From Microbacterium aurum (lineage in GTDB: Bacteria; Actinomycetota; Actinomycetes; Actinomycetales; Microbacteriaceae): a stretch of DNA of 64,000 nucleotides. The stretch covers positions 2,294,001 through 2,358,000 of the forward strand of contig NZ_JAFBCQ010000001.1 of assembly GCF_016907815.1 (NCBI RefSeq), written 5' to 3'. Position numbers and translations under genes: made by a program. Under the pieces are notes generated by a model. That model worked only from the letters and a program-made list of their open reading frames with translations, was not told the DNA's origin and searched no databases. This document shows positions 20,433-29,047 of this stretch, piece by piece (within the stretch, counting starts at the first letter, position 1; each line of letters opens with the position of its first letter).

Positions 20433-21029
20433 ATGACAACGGCGCGCGCCCCGCGGATCGGGGTCATGGGCGGTACCTTCGACCCGATCCACCACGGCCA
20501 CCTCGTCGCCGCGAGCGAAGTCGCGCAGTCCTTCGACCTCGACGAGGTCGTGTTCGTCCCCACGGGCATGCCGTGGCAGAAGGAGAAGGTCACCGCGGGG
20601 GAGCATCGCTACCTCATGACGGTGATCGCGACGGCATCCAACCCGCAGTTCACGGTCAGCCGGGTCGACATCGACCGCGACGGCCCGACCTACACGATCG
20701 ATACGCTTCGCGACCTGAAGACGGCGCGTCCCGACGCGGAGCTGTTCTTCATCACCGGGGCCGACGCGATCGCACAGATCCTCGGATGGCGTGACCACGG
20801 CGAGCTGTGGGACCTCGCGCACTTCGTCGCGGTGTCGCGGCCCGGTCACATCCTGTCCACGGACGGACTGCCCGAAGAGGTGGTCAGCCGGCTCGAGATC
20901 CCGGCGCTGGCGATCTCGTCCACCGACTGCCGCGCCCGCGTGAAGAACGGACACCCGGTGTGGTACCTCGTTCCCGACGGGGTCGTCCAATACATTGCGA
21001 AGCACCACCTTTATCGGAGCGAGGCATGA
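20433..21029 (+). CDS. nadD: Nicotinate-nucleotide adenylyltransferase
   Basis: The enzyme adenylylates nicotinate mononucleotide to deamido-NAD in NAD synthesis. The 198-residue protein has the nucleotidyltransferase signature [11 protein letters not shown] at residues 13-23, the substrate-binding PTGMPWQKE segment and the C-terminal [10 protein letters not shown], the local version of the ISSTxIR motif. It lies 9 bp after the small membrane gene, and its stop overlaps the next gene (ATGA), giving a nadD-membrane protein-rsfS operon. Confidence 0.96.
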   Translation: MTTARAPRIGVMGGTFDPIHHGHLVAASEVAQSFDLDEVVFVPTGMPWQKEKVTAGEHRYLMTVIATASNPQFTVSRVDIDRDGPTYTIDTLRDLKTARPDAELFFITGADAIAQILGWRDHGELWDLAHFVAVSRPGHILSTDGLPEEVVSRLEIPALAISSTDCRARVKNGHPVWYLVPDGVVQYIAKHHLYRSEA

Positions 21030-22339
21030 GCACACCCGACCAGCCCGACACTCCGCAGCTGACGCGTCGTCAGCTGCGTGAGTTGCGCAACACCGCATCG
21101 ACGCCGATCATCACGCCCGAAGACATCGAGCAGAGCCAGACCGCCGAGCCGGCACCAGCCGTTGTCGCGCCGCTGCCGCGCGCGGCGGAACCGATCATCG
21201 CCGAGGTCCCGGCCGCCGCCGCGGACGTCGACCTGGGCTCGCCCGCGCTGACCCGACGCGCCAAGCGACAGCAGGAGCGGCTGCGCACGGCATCCGTACC
21301 CGTCATCGGTGAGGACGAGGCCGATGCCCCGGCGGACGCGGACGGGCCGGCGGAGACGCCCGACGATGCCGCCGAGGCGCAGGACGCCGACGCGCCCGCC
21401 ACCGACGACGCGCCGGTCATCGAGGAGGCGCCGGTCATCGAGGAGGCGCCGGTCATCGAGGAGGCGCCGGTCATCGAGGAGGCGCCGGTCATCGAGGAGG
21501 CACCCGCCGCCGAGGAGGCGCCGGTCATCGAGGAGACACCCGCCGCCGAGGAGACGATCGACGAGGAGGCGCCCGCCGCCGAGGAGCCGGTCGTCATCGA
21601 TGAGGTGCCCGCGGCCGACGCCGAATCTGCGGCCGAACCCACTGTCGATGCCGAGCTCGTGTTCGATGCTCCTGCGGAGTCCGCCGTCGACGATGTCGCC
21701 GCCGACGAGGCCGATGACGCCGACGCGGATGCTGACGCCGGTCCCGCCTCCGACGAGAGCCCGGCCGACGACGCGCACGCCCTGTTCCGCCCGAAAGACG
21801 AGGCGGACGGTGAAGACGACCGCGAGACCGAGCGTCCCGTCGTCGCCCCCACCTTCGGCTCCGGCCTGCTGTCGGGAGAAGGCGTCGAGCTCGAACTCCC
21901 GGCATCCTTCGACCAGCTGCTGGGCCGGGGGAGCACGGCGACGGGCGCACTGTCGGCGCCGAATGCGCTGATCCTCTCGCAGACGCCGGAGACCGGTTCA
22001 TTCACGTCGCCGATCGCGTCGACCGGTGAGGTGCTGATCACCGGCACCTTCTCGCTGCCCGACTCGTTCGGGGCGACGGGGACCATGCCCGGCGCCGCCG
22101 ACAACAAGGAGACCGACGCGGTCCTCGTCGACGGCGAGCTGCCCGCATCGTCGTCGCCGACTCCCATCGCGGCGAGCTCGGCGATCAGCACCATCAAGAG
22201 CGCGGAAGACATCATCAAGCCGCCGGCGCCCGAGAAGGGCAGCCGCCTGATGCTCGCCCTCGTCATCACCGCCGGTGCCCTCGCGCTCGCGCTGACCGGC
22301 GTCTTGATCGTCGCGCTCGTGACGGGAGCCATCGGATGA
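21026..22339 (+). CDS. Repeat-containing acidic single-pass membrane protein
   Basis: The 437-residue protein has an N-terminal charged region with two RRxxRELR-like basic patches ([22 protein letters not shown]). A long acidic Ala/Glu/Pro-rich disordered region (about 100-270) holds eight APVIEE-type hexapeptides, and a Ser/Thr-rich part follows. One C-terminal membrane helix ([25 protein letters not shown]) ends the protein. It is probably tail-anchored with most of the chain in the cytoplasm. I do not recognise a family. It is coupled by ATGA overlaps to nadD before it and rsfS after it. Confidence 0.85.
   Translation: MSTPDQPDTPQLTRRQLRELRNTASTPIITPEDIEQSQTAEPAPAVVAPLPRAAEPIIAEVPAAAADVDLGSPALTRRAKRQQERLRTASVPVIGEDEADAPADADGPAETPDDAAEAQDADAPATDDAPVIEEAPVIEEAPVIEEAPVIEEAPVIEEAPAAEEAPVIEETPAAEETIDEEAPAAEEPVVIDEVPAADAESAAEPTVDAELVFDAPAESAVDDVAADEADDADADADAGPASDESPADDAHALFRPKDEADGEDDRETERPVVAPTFGSGLLSGEGVELELPASFDQLLGRGSTATGALSAPNALILSQTPETGSFTSPIASTGEVLITGTFSLPDSFGATGTMPGAADNKETDAVLVDGELPASSSPTPIAASSAISTIKSAEDIIKPPAPEKGSRLMLALVITAGALALALTGVLIVALVTGAIG
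21410..21553 (+). repeat. 18-bp tandem repeat encoding APVIEE
   Basis: Eight 18-bp units in frame: five identical (21410-21499, each GCGCCGGTCATCGAGGAG), then a variant APAAEE, one more identical unit and a variant TPAAEE. The perfect copies suggest recent expansion and likely length variation between strains. Confidence 0.95.
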
Positions 22340-22713
22340 CCGCCGCAGCGCGCACACGCGAGCTCGTCCAGATCGCGGCCGCCGCCGCGGAGAGCAAGGG
22401 CGCCGAGGATCTGCTGGCGTTCGACGTCTCCGAGCCTCTGCCGCTCGTGGACGTCTTCCTCCTGGCGACCGGGTCGAGCGAGCGCAACGTGGCCGCCATC
22501 GCGGATGCCGTGGAGGAGGCGATGCTGGAGCAGGGCGTGAAGCGCCTGCGTCGCGAGGGTCGTCAAGAATCGCGCTGGGTGCTGCTGGACTTCGGCGACC
22601 TCGTCGTGCACGTCTTCCACGAGCAGGAGCGGGTGTTCTACGGCCTGGAGCGGCTGTGGAAGGACTGCCCGATCGTCCCGATCGAGAGCACCGCATCGGC
22701 CGCGACGGAGTAG
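22336..22713 (+). CDS. rsfS: Ribosomal silencing factor RsfS
   Basis: RsfS binds L14 and blocks subunit joining in starved cells. The 125-residue protein has the DUF143 pattern: KGAEDLLAFDVSEPLPLVDVFLLATGSSERNVAAIADAV, then SRWVLLDFGDLVVHVFHEQERVFYGLERLWKD. The ATG overlaps the upstream TGA. The nadD-rsfS linkage is widely conserved. The gene is followed after about 75 bp by tRNA-Ala. Confidence 0.95.
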   Translation: MTAAARTRELVQIAAAAAESKGAEDLLAFDVSEPLPLVDVFLLATGSSERNVAAIADAVEEAMLEQGVKRLRREGRQESRWVLLDFGDLVVHVFHEQERVFYGLERLWKDCPIVPIESTASAATE

Positions 22714-22716
22714 CGG

Positions 22717-22749
22717 TTGGTCATGGCCTCTCCGGAGATGTAGTAGCAT
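22717..22749 (+). promoter_or_regulatory. Possible tRNA-Ala promoter
   Basis: TTGGTC (22717-22722) lies upstream of TAGTAG (22741-22746) or TAGCAT (22744-22749). Spacing to TAGTAG is 18 bp, and a start near 22755 precedes the tRNA by about 30 nt. Confidence 0.35.
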
Positions 22750-22787
22750 CGAAGGGTTGCCGCGACAGCGGTGACAACCCAGAGAAT

Positions 22788-22863
22788 GGGCCTGTGGCGC
22801 AGCTGGTAGCGCACCTGCATGGCATGCAGGGGGTCAGGGGTTCGAGTCCCCTCAGGTCCACCA
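22788..22863 (+). tRNA. tRNA-Ala (anticodon GGC)
   Basis: The 76-nt sequence folds as a standard cloverleaf. The acceptor arms GGGCCTG and CAGGTCC contain the G3-U70 wobble pair that marks alanine tRNAs. The anticodon stem CCTGC/GCAGG encloses loop ATGGCAT with anticodon GGC, and the T arm carries TTCGAGT. The 3' CCA is encoded. It decodes GCC and GCT. Confidence 0.97.
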
Positions 22864-22870
22864 CGAGAAA

Positions 22871-22900
22871 GCCCCCGGACACCCGGGGGCTTTTGCTTTT
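22871..22900 (+). terminator. Intrinsic terminator of tRNA-Ala
   Basis: GCCCCCGG-ACAC-CCGGGGGC hairpin followed by TTTTGCTTTT, eight bases after the tRNA CCA. This is a strong rho-independent terminator. Confidence 0.92.
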
Positions 22901-22936
22901 GCCGCCGCGCGATGCGCCGGGGACGCCCGGATCCGC

Positions 22937-22952
22937 CATTCCTGAGTGAATG
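22937..22952. promoter_or_regulatory. Possible operator upstream of the PTS gene
   Basis: CATTC-N6-GAATG is a small inverted repeat, with another CATTC at 22967-22971, about 80-100 bp before the PTS start. It could bind a sugar-responsive repressor, but no known operator consensus is matched. Confidence 0.25.
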
Positions 22953-23035
22953 CTGGGCGCGTCCGACATTCGGTAGTAGCGTCGGCCTATGGGCCGTCGA
23001 TGACGACGGCACGTTCCTCAGGATGGAGTTCACCC

Positions 23036-25027
23036 ATGAAGTTCTTCCAACGACTCGGCAGATCGATCATGCTGCCGGTCGCGGTCCTCCCGGTCGCGGC
23101 GATCCTCTCCGGCATCTCGTACTGGATCAGTTCGGCCGCCGGTGGCGCCAACATCGTCTCGGCGTTCCTGGGCGCGGCCGGTGGTGCGCTGCTGGACAAC
23201 ATGCCCCTGCTGTTCGCGGTCGGCATCTCGATCGGGATGGCGAACAAGACCGATGGCACGTCGGCTCTCGCGGGCCTCGTGTCATGGCTCACGATCACGA
23301 CCCTGCTCTCGCCCGCCACGATGCAGAACCTGCTCGGCCTTGACGACGTCGCCGACGTGAACCCCGCCTTCGGCAAGGTGCAGAACGTGTTCGTCGGCAT
23401 CCTCGCCGGTCTCATCGGCGCCTGGTGCTACAACAAGTTCAAAGACACCAAGCTCCCCGACGCGCTGTCGTTCTTCTCGGGCAAGCGCTCCGTCGCGATC
23501 CTCACCGCCGGGGTCTCGCTGGTCGCCGCGGTCGTGCTCATGTTCGTGTGGCCGGTCGTATACGGCGCGCTCGTCACGTTCGGTGAGTGGATCTCGACCA
23601 TGGGACCGTTCGGCGCCGGGCTCTATGGCTTCATGAATCGCCTCCTCATCCCGACGGGGCTGCACCACGCGCTGAACTCTGTGTTCTGGTTCGACGTCGC
23701 CGGCATCAACGACCTCGTGAACTTCCTCAACGGCACCGGCACCTACGGTGTCACCGGACAGTACATGGCGGGCTTCTTCCCGATCATGATGTTCGGTCTG
23801 CCCGGCGCGGCGCTCGCGATGTACCTGACCGCCGACAGCAAGCGCAAGAAGGTCACCTACGGCATCATGCTCTCCGCGGCGATCGCCTCGTTCTTCGTCG
23901 GCGTGACCGAGCCGCTCGAGTTCTCCTTCATGTTCGTCGCGCCGTGGCTGTACCTCATCCACGCCGTCTTCACCGGAATCTCGGTCATGGTGGCGGCGAT
24001 GCTGCCCACGCGCCTCGGATTCGGCTTCTCGGCCGGCTTCATCGACATGGTCCTGCAGTGGACGAACCCCATGACCCAGAACCCGTGGATCCTCCTGCTG
24101 CTGGGCGTCGGGTGGTTCTTCATCTACTTCGGCACGTTCTACTTCTTGATCAAGCGCTTCAACCTGAAGACGCCGGGTCGCGGTGATGAGCTCGACGAGC
24201 AGGATGCCGACAATGTCGGCACCAGCCTCACCGGCTACCACGGCACCGCCGAGAAGTTCATCGCCGCGCTCGGCGGCAAGGACAACATCATGGACGTCGA
24301 CAACTGCGCGACGCGCCTGCGCATGGAGATCGCGGACACCTCGAAGGTCGACGAGCACGCCCTCAAGCGCGCCGGCGCGGCGGGCACGATCAAGCCCGGC
24401 GGCCACAGCGTGCAGGTGGTCTATGGCCTCAACGTGCAGTTCGTGAAGGATGCCATGGAGGACATCATCAACGACCGCACCGAGCGGATCGAGGCGTTCC
24501 GGGGGGCGAGCGCGGCAGAGACGGGCGCGGTAGCCGGGATGCTCGCGCCGGGCGTCGGCGGGGCCGCGATCGCCGCAGGCGCCGCCATCGAACAGCACGA
24601 GCGCGCAGCCACCGACACGCCCGCCATCGTCCGCCTCCGTCAGCCGGTGGCGGGGACGGTCGTTCCGCTGTCCGAGGTCCCCGATCCCATGTTCGCGCAG
24701 GGCACGATGGGCCCGGGCACCGCGATCGATCCCACCGGCGACACGATCGTCGCGCCCGCCGACGCGACCGTCGCCTCCGTGTTCCCGACCGGGCACGCGA
24801 TCGGTCTGGCCCTCGCCGACGGCACGGAACTGCTGATCCACGTCGGCATCGACACCGTCGACATGAAGGGCGACGGGTTCGAGACCCTCGTGAAGGCGGG
24901 CGACATCGTGACCGCGGGCACGCCGCTGCTGCGGTTCGACGCGGCGAAGATCCGCGCCGCCGGTCACTCCGCCGTCACGCCGATCATCGTCCTGAACAAC
25001 GAGAGCGCGACCGTCGAGCTCACCTGA
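23036..25027 (+). CDS. nagE: PTS EIICBA permease, N-acetylglucosamine type
   Basis: It imports and phosphorylates an amino sugar or glucose using phosphate from HPr. The 663-residue protein has EIIC (about residues 1-385) with roughly ten membrane segments. NagE-like signatures are GFFPIMMFGLPGAALAMY, GVTEPLEFSFMF and FNLKTPGR. EIIB follows with phospho-Cys in VDNCATRLRM (about 422), and EIIA is C-terminal with GHAIG and LLIHVGIDTVDMKG histidines. A glucose specificity cannot be excluded. The start ATG at 23036 begins the conserved KFFQRLGRSIMLPVAVLP helix; a longer frame exists. Transcription ends at the hairpin at 25038-25071. Confidence 0.9.
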   Translation: MKFFQRLGRSIMLPVAVLPVAAILSGISYWISSAAGGANIVSAFLGAAGGALLDNMPLLFAVGISIGMANKTDGTSALAGLVSWLTITTLLSPATMQNLLGLDDVADVNPAFGKVQNVFVGILAGLIGAWCYNKFKDTKLPDALSFFSGKRSVAILTAGVSLVAAVVLMFVWPVVYGALVTFGEWISTMGPFGAGLYGFMNRLLIPTGLHHALNSVFWFDVAGINDLVNFLNGTGTYGVTGQYMAGFFPIMMFGLPGAALAMYLTADSKRKKVTYGIMLSAAIASFFVGVTEPLEFSFMFVAPWLYLIHAVFTGISVMVAAMLPTRLGFGFSAGFIDMVLQWTNPMTQNPWILLLLGVGWFFIYFGTFYFLIKRFNLKTPGRGDELDEQDADNVGTSLTGYHGTAEKFIAALGGKDNIMDVDNCATRLRMEIADTSKVDEHALKRAGAAGTIKPGGHSVQVVYGLNVQFVKDAMEDIINDRTERIEAFRGASAAETGAVAGMLAPGVGGAAIAAGAAIEQHERAATDTPAIVRLRQPVAGTVVPLSEVPDPMFAQGTMGPGTAIDPTGDTIVAPADATVASVFPTGHAIGLALADGTELLIHVGIDTVDMKGDGFETLVKAGDIVTAGTPLLRFDAAKIRAAGHSAVTPIIVLNNESATVELT

Positions 25028-25037
25028 TCGACCGATC

Positions 25038-25071
25038 GCTGCGGCGGGGGCCGGAAGGCGCCCGCCGCAGC
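25038..25071. terminator. Bidirectional hairpin between the PTS and SRAP genes
   Basis: Perfect 11-bp arms GCTGCGGCGGG (25038-25048) and CCCGCCGCAGC (25061-25071) lie between two converging genes. There is no T-run, as is usual in GC-rich actinobacteria. Confidence 0.6.
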
Positions 25072-25077
25072 GGCGTG

Positions 25078-25788
25078 TCAGGAGACCGGCTCGATGAGCT
25101 CGGGCCCGTTGTTGCGCACGTTGCCGACGGCGCGGTCGACCTCCCGCATCGACAGCGAATCCACGAGTGCGGGTGCCGCGTCGATCGCCGCGTCCAGCAG
25201 GTCGCCGACGTTCTCGGTGGTCGGGTCGAGCCAGACATCCGCGTAGTCGCCGTCGATGAACAGCGGCATGCGGTCGTGCACCGAGCCGAGGGCGCCGATC
25301 GAGTCGCGCGTGAGGATCGTGAAACTCAGCAGCCAGCGCGTCGGATCGTCGTCGCTCTTCGCGGGATCCTTCCACCACTCGTAGAGGCCGGCGAAGAACA
25401 GCGGCCCGTCATCGATCGGGTGGATGTAGTACGGCGTCTTGACACCGTCTTCGGTCTTCCACTCGTAGTAGCCGGATGCCGGCACCACAGCGCGCCGCTT
25501 GATGAGCGCCTGCCGGAACATTGGCTTGTCCTCGACCTCTTCGGCACGGGCGTTGAAGGCCTTCGACCCGATGCCGGGATCCTTCGCCCAGGCGGGGACG
25601 AGACCCCATCGGGCCGCCTCGAGCCGGCGCGTGGGCGGCTCGGTCTTGGCGGAGTCGAGCACGATCGCCACGCGATCGGTCGGCGCGATGTTGTACGACG
25701 GGGCCGGCAGATCATCGCCCTCGATGTCGACCCGGAGCACCCCCACCAGCTCGGAACCGGCGTTTGCCACCACGAAGCGTCCGCACAT
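25078..25788 (-). CDS. SRAP (YedK/HMCES-like) abasic-site shielding protein
   Basis: SRAP proteins bind single-stranded DNA abasic sites through a covalent link with Cys2 and protect them during replication. The 236-residue protein begins MCGRFV, so Cys2 is exposed after Met removal. It has the conserved SYNIAPTD, FNARAEEVEDKPMFRQA, RRAVVPASGYYEWK with its Glu, and VHDRMPL with its His. The TAGGCT -10 is 6 nt before the ATG, so the message is probably leaderless. No LexA box was recognised. Confidence 0.95.
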   Translation of the reverse strand: MCGRFVVANAGSELVGVLRVDIEGDDLPAPSYNIAPTDRVAIVLDSAKTEPPTRRLEAARWGLVPAWAKDPGIGSKAFNARAEEVEDKPMFRQALIKRRAVVPASGYYEWKTEDGVKTPYYIHPIDDGPLFFAGLYEWWKDPAKSDDDPTRWLLSFTILTRDSIGALGSVHDRMPLFIDGDYADVWLDPTTENVGDLLDAAIDAAPALVDSLSMREVDRAVGNVRNNGPELIEPVS

Positions 25789-25800
25789 GCGGCCAGCCTA
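25786..25800 (-). promoter_or_regulatory. Leaderless promoter of the SRAP gene
   Basis: TAGGCT (25795-25800, minus strand) then 6 nt and ATG. The hexamer overlaps the TAG stop (25798-25800) of the upstream App1-like gene. Confidence 0.6.
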
Positions 25801-26856
25801 CGCGCCGCCTCCGACACCGTCGGCGTCGCGGTCCACCACGCCGATCTCACTCAGTCGGTCGAGCAGGCCCGCACCGTCATCGCCCGTCACCCACGGCACC
25901 CCGGCGGCGGAGTGGTCGTTGACGGCCGTGCGACCGCCGGCCAGCACGGCCTCGGTCGGCGACAACCGCCGGATCGCGACGGCGGTGACGTGGTCGGGGA
26001 ACTCGCTCGTGAACGACGTGTACAGGTCGTCGTCGTGCTGGCCGTCGTCGCCGATCAGCATCCACTTCACGTGAGGGAACTCCCGCGCGAGGCGCCGGAG
26101 GTTCTCCTCCTTGTGCGCGCGACCGCTGCGGAACCACCGATCGTGCGTGGGGCCCCAGTCGGTCAGCAGCAGAGCACCGGGCGGGAACAGGTGCCGCCGG
26201 AGGAAGCGCTGCAGCGTCGGCGCGACGTTCCAGGCTCCCGTGGAGAGGTAGACCACGGGCGCGCCGGGGTGATCGCGCACGAGCCGCTCGAGCAGCACCG
26301 CCATCCCGGGGACCGGCTGGCGGGCGTGCTCGTTGAGCACGAACGAGTTCCACGCCGCGACCAAGGGGCGGGGGAGCGCGGTGACCATGACGGTGTCGTC
26401 GACATCGGAGACGACACCGAACCTCACGTCCGAGCCGACGATGAAGACGCGCGTCTCGAAGGGCTCCGACCCCTCGACGCTCATCGTCACCGGCTGCCAG
26501 CCGGGCTGGAGCGTCGCCGGCAGCACCGTGTCGATCACCCCGCCGCGGTCGGCGACCACCTCGTGGCTGACGCCGTCCACGATCACGGTGACCTGCGCGA
26601 AGCCCACGGGCACCGCGGCGAAGCTGCGCCAGCCCCGCACGCCGGCGTACTCGCCACCGGAGCGCGTTCGGACCGGCGGCACGATGAGCACCCGTCCGAG
26701 GACGCGGACCCAGTCCTCCCCGCCGTAGCCGGGGTAGCCGGCCACGGTCGCCCGTTGACCGCGGGCCCGCGCGCGGCGCTCGCGCCAGGCGTGGAAGCGG
26801 TATTCGAGACGAGCGAGCCAGAGGACCTTCGCGCGGGGTGCGGGTTCGGCGGGCAT
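25798..26856 (-). CDS. App1-like phosphatase (DUF2183, HAD-type)
   Basis: The 352-residue protein has the App1 catalytic domain. The HAD motif DVDDTVMVT (about residue 150) supplies the nucleophile Asp, and VVYLSTGAWNVAPTLQRFL and KWMLIGDDGQHDDDLY supply the later motifs. Yeast App1 dephosphorylates phosphatidate; bacterial members are assigned only by similarity. The N-terminal 140 residues form a family-typical beta-rich region. No signal peptide or membrane helix is seen. The gene starts 4 bp after the DedA gene, so they are probably one operon. Confidence 0.88.
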   Translation of the reverse strand: MPAEPAPRAKVLWLARLEYRFHAWRERRARARGQRATVAGYPGYGGEDWVRVLGRVLIVPPVRTRSGGEYAGVRGWRSFAAVPVGFAQVTVIVDGVSHEVVADRGGVIDTVLPATLQPGWQPVTMSVEGSEPFETRVFIVGSDVRFGVVSDVDDTVMVTALPRPLVAAWNSFVLNEHARQPVPGMAVLLERLVRDHPGAPVVYLSTGAWNVAPTLQRFLRRHLFPPGALLLTDWGPTHDRWFRSGRAHKEENLRRLAREFPHVKWMLIGDDGQHDDDLYTSFTSEFPDHVTAVAIRRLSPTEAVLAGGRTAVNDHSAAGVPWVTGDDGAGLLDRLSEIGVVDRDADGVGGGA

Positions 26857-26860
26857 CGAT

Positions 26861-27556
26861 TCAGTCTCCCATGCCGTCCTGGGAGTGCTCGCCGCCGGTC
26901 ACGCTGTGCTCCGCGGCATCCGCTCTCATGTGGCGGGCCTCGCGGGCCACGATGATGCGCTTGGCGATGTACGCCAGCACGAGGAACACGACGATCACGC
27001 CGACGAACAGGTACCCCGCGAAATGCAGTCGGTCGGCCAGCTCGCGATACGTGCCGGCGGCGGCCGCCGCGACACTGGCGTACGCGATCGCCCACACCGT
27101 GCACGCCGGCGCGGTCCACGCGAGGAAGCGTCGGTAGGCGAAGCCGCTCATTCCCACCGTGAGCGGGACGAGCGAGTGCAGCACGGGGAGGAACCGCGAC
27201 AGGAAGATGGCCGGCCCGCCGCGCCGGCGCAGGTACAGCTCCGCCCGCGCCCAGTTGTGCTCGCCGATGCGAGCGCCGAGCTTCGAGAAGCGGATGCGGG
27301 GGCCCAGCCACCGGCCGAGCCAGAACCCGATGCTCTCGCCGATGAGGGCGCCGACGATCACCACGAGGATGAGGATCAGCGCCTCGGGGACCGAGCCCAC
27401 CGCCGTGGCAGCGACGATCACGACGGTGTCGCCGGGGACGACCAAGCCGATCAGCACGCTCGTCTCGAGAAGGATGGCGACTCCCGCGAGCACGGTGCGC
27501 AGCACGGGGTCCACGCTCTGCACGGCATCGAGCAGCCATGACAGGAACTCGTTCAC
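26861..27556 (-). CDS. DedA family membrane protein
   Basis: DedA proteins are polytopic membrane proteins linked to lipid scrambling and membrane potential. The 231-residue protein has the family core GDTVVIVAATAVGSVPE, GALIGESIGFWLGRWLG and FLSRFLPVLHSLVPLTVGMSGFAYRRF with the conserved R and re-entrant helices, and about five hydrophobic segments. The GTG start at 27556 is supported by TAGGCT 6 nt upstream, giving a leaderless message. Linkage to an App1-like phosphatase suggests a shared role in lipid handling. Confidence 0.92.
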   Translation of the reverse strand: MNEFLSWLLDAVQSVDPVLRTVLAGVAILLETSVLIGLVVPGDTVVIVAATAVGSVPEALILILVVIVGALIGESIGFWLGRWLGPRIRFSKLGARIGEHNWARAELYLRRRGGPAIFLSRFLPVLHSLVPLTVGMSGFAYRRFLAWTAPACTVWAIAYASVAAAAAGTYRELADRLHFAGYLFVGVIVVFLVLAYIAKRIIVAREARHMRADAAEHSVTGGEHSQDGMGD

Positions 27557-27568
27557 GCTCCCAGCCTA
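27554..27568 (-). promoter_or_regulatory. Leaderless promoter of the DedA gene
   Basis: TAGGCT (27563-27568, minus strand) then 6 nt and GTG. It faces away from the pabB promoter at 27580, forming a compact divergent pair of leaderless promoters within 39 bp. Confidence 0.6.
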
Positions 27569-27579
27569 GGTGCGCGGTC

Positions 27580-27594
27580 TAGCCTGAGTGAGTG
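27580..27594 (+). promoter_or_regulatory. Leaderless promoter of pabB
   Basis: TAGCCT (27580-27585), 6 nt, then GTG at 27592. No ribosome binding site precedes the start. Confidence 0.55.
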
Positions 27595-28959
27595 CCGCCC
27601 CGCTCCGTCGCCGTCCCGTTGCCGTGGACGGATCCTGCCGTGCTGTTCGCCGCGGGTCCGGCGCGGCTGCCGCACGCGTTCTGGCTCGACGCCGGCCCGG
27701 ATGCGGATTCGGGCTGGAGCTGGATCGGGACCGGATGCCCCGGTGAGGGCACCCCGCGGGGGATCGCGCTCGCGGCGGGGGCGGCGGGCGCGGCCGCTGT
27801 GGGAGGTCCGTTCCGCGGTGGTCACGTCGGCTGGCTCGGTTACGACGCCGGCGCAGCGGAGGCCAGCGCGCCGGCGACGGCTGACCCCGATGACGGCCCG
27901 CAGGAGGCGTGGCTGCGGGTCGAGCGCGTCGTCGCGTTCGACCACGCCGCGCGCTCGGCGTGGGTGATCGCGACCGAGACCGACATCGACGATGCCGTCG
28001 CCGAAGCAGCCGCATGGCGGGACGCCGCGACCACCGCCGCGCGGACCGCCGACGCTGCGGGCGGGGCCCCTGCGGGCGTTGCTGCCGGCGCCGGCGAGCG
28101 GGCCGCGGCATCCGCCCGCCACACTCCCGCTCAGTACCGCGACCTCATCGCGCGGTGCCGTGACGCCATCCGCGCCGGCGACGCCTATCAGCTGTGTCTG
28201 ACGACACGGTTCACCGTGCCCGCCCCCGTCGATCCGGCCGACACCTACCTGCGGCTGCGCGCGGAGCTGCCCGCCCATCACGGCGCGTTCATCCGGATCG
28301 GGGAGCACGCGCTGCTCAGCGCGAGCCCGGAGCGGTTCCTCGAGGTGGCGGACGGCATCGTGCGCACACGCCCCATCAAGGGCACCCGGCCGCGGGGCGC
28401 CACCCCGGCATCCGACGCCGCACTGGCGCAGGAACTGCGGGGGAGCGTGAAGGAGCAGGCCGAGAACGTCATGATCGTCGACCTCATGCGCAACGACCTG
28501 CAGCGGGTGTGCCTGCCCGGCACCGTCGCCGCGGAGCGGCTGCTGGAGGTGGAGTCGTTCTCGGCGGTGCACCAGCTCGTCAGCACCGTCGCGGGGCGAT
28601 TGCGGCCGGGCACGACTTTCGTCGACCTGCTGCAGGCGGCGTTTCCCGCCGGCAGCATGACGGGCGCCCCGAAGCTGTCGGCGATGACTCTGTTGCACGG
28701 GCTCGAGCAAGCCCCCCGCGGCATCTATGCGGGGTGCTTCGGCTGGGTCGGCGACGACGGGCGCGCCGACCTCGCGATGACGATCCGGTCGATCGTCACC
28801 CATCCCGGCGGTGCGTACGTGGGTGCCGGGGGCGGCATCACGTGGCTGTCCGACCCCGACGCCGAGGTCGCCGAGGTCGCGGTGAAGGCCCGCGGCCCGC
28901 TGGCCGCGCTCGGTGCGGCGCTGCCGGACGCGTGGGCGCCCGCGCACCAGCCGGCCTGA
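27592..28959 (+). CDS. pabB: Aminodeoxychorismate synthase component I
   Basis: It makes aminodeoxychorismate from chorismate and ammonia for folate. The 455-residue protein has the chorismate-binding domain: PIKGTRPRG (PabB-type Lys; TrpE has PIAGT), ENVMIVDLMRNDL, FPAGSMTGAPKLSAM and GGGITWLSDPDAEVAE. The N-terminal part is Ala-rich and weakly conserved. The GTG start at 27592 coincides with the predicted transcription start. The glutaminase subunit is not adjacent. An anthranilate synthase call is less likely because of PIKGT. Confidence 0.92.
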   Translation: MPPRSVAVPLPWTDPAVLFAAGPARLPHAFWLDAGPDADSGWSWIGTGCPGEGTPRGIALAAGAAGAAAVGGPFRGGHVGWLGYDAGAAEASAPATADPDDGPQEAWLRVERVVAFDHAARSAWVIATETDIDDAVAEAAAWRDAATTAARTADAAGGAPAGVAAGAGERAAASARHTPAQYRDLIARCRDAIRAGDAYQLCLTTRFTVPAPVDPADTYLRLRAELPAHHGAFIRIGEHALLSASPERFLEVADGIVRTRPIKGTRPRGATPASDAALAQELRGSVKEQAENVMIVDLMRNDLQRVCLPGTVAAERLLEVESFSAVHQLVSTVAGRLRPGTTFVDLLQAAFPAGSMTGAPKLSAMTLLHGLEQAPRGIYAGCFGWVGDDGRADLAMTIRSIVTHPGGAYVGAGGGITWLSDPDAEVAEVAVKARGPLAALGAALPDAWAPAHQPA

Positions 28960-28995
28960 GGTGCTGCTCCCGCCGACGGCGGCGGGGCGGTCCGG

Positions 28996-29001
28996 TAACC
29001 T
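28996..29001 (+). promoter_or_regulatory. leuS -10 element (TAACCT)
   Basis: TAACCT fits TANNNT and would give a leader of about 40 nt with AGGTGA before the GTG start of leuS. Confidence 0.4.
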
Positions 29002-29047
29002 GGGAAGACGCGTTCGCGCGTTCCCGAACTCCACGAATAGGTGACCT

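Noticed and set aside
21410..21553. Tandem 18-bp repeats considered as a CRISPR-like array
   Set aside because: The units are contiguous, in frame and without spacers, so they are a coding tandem repeat. No CRISPR array was found in the window.
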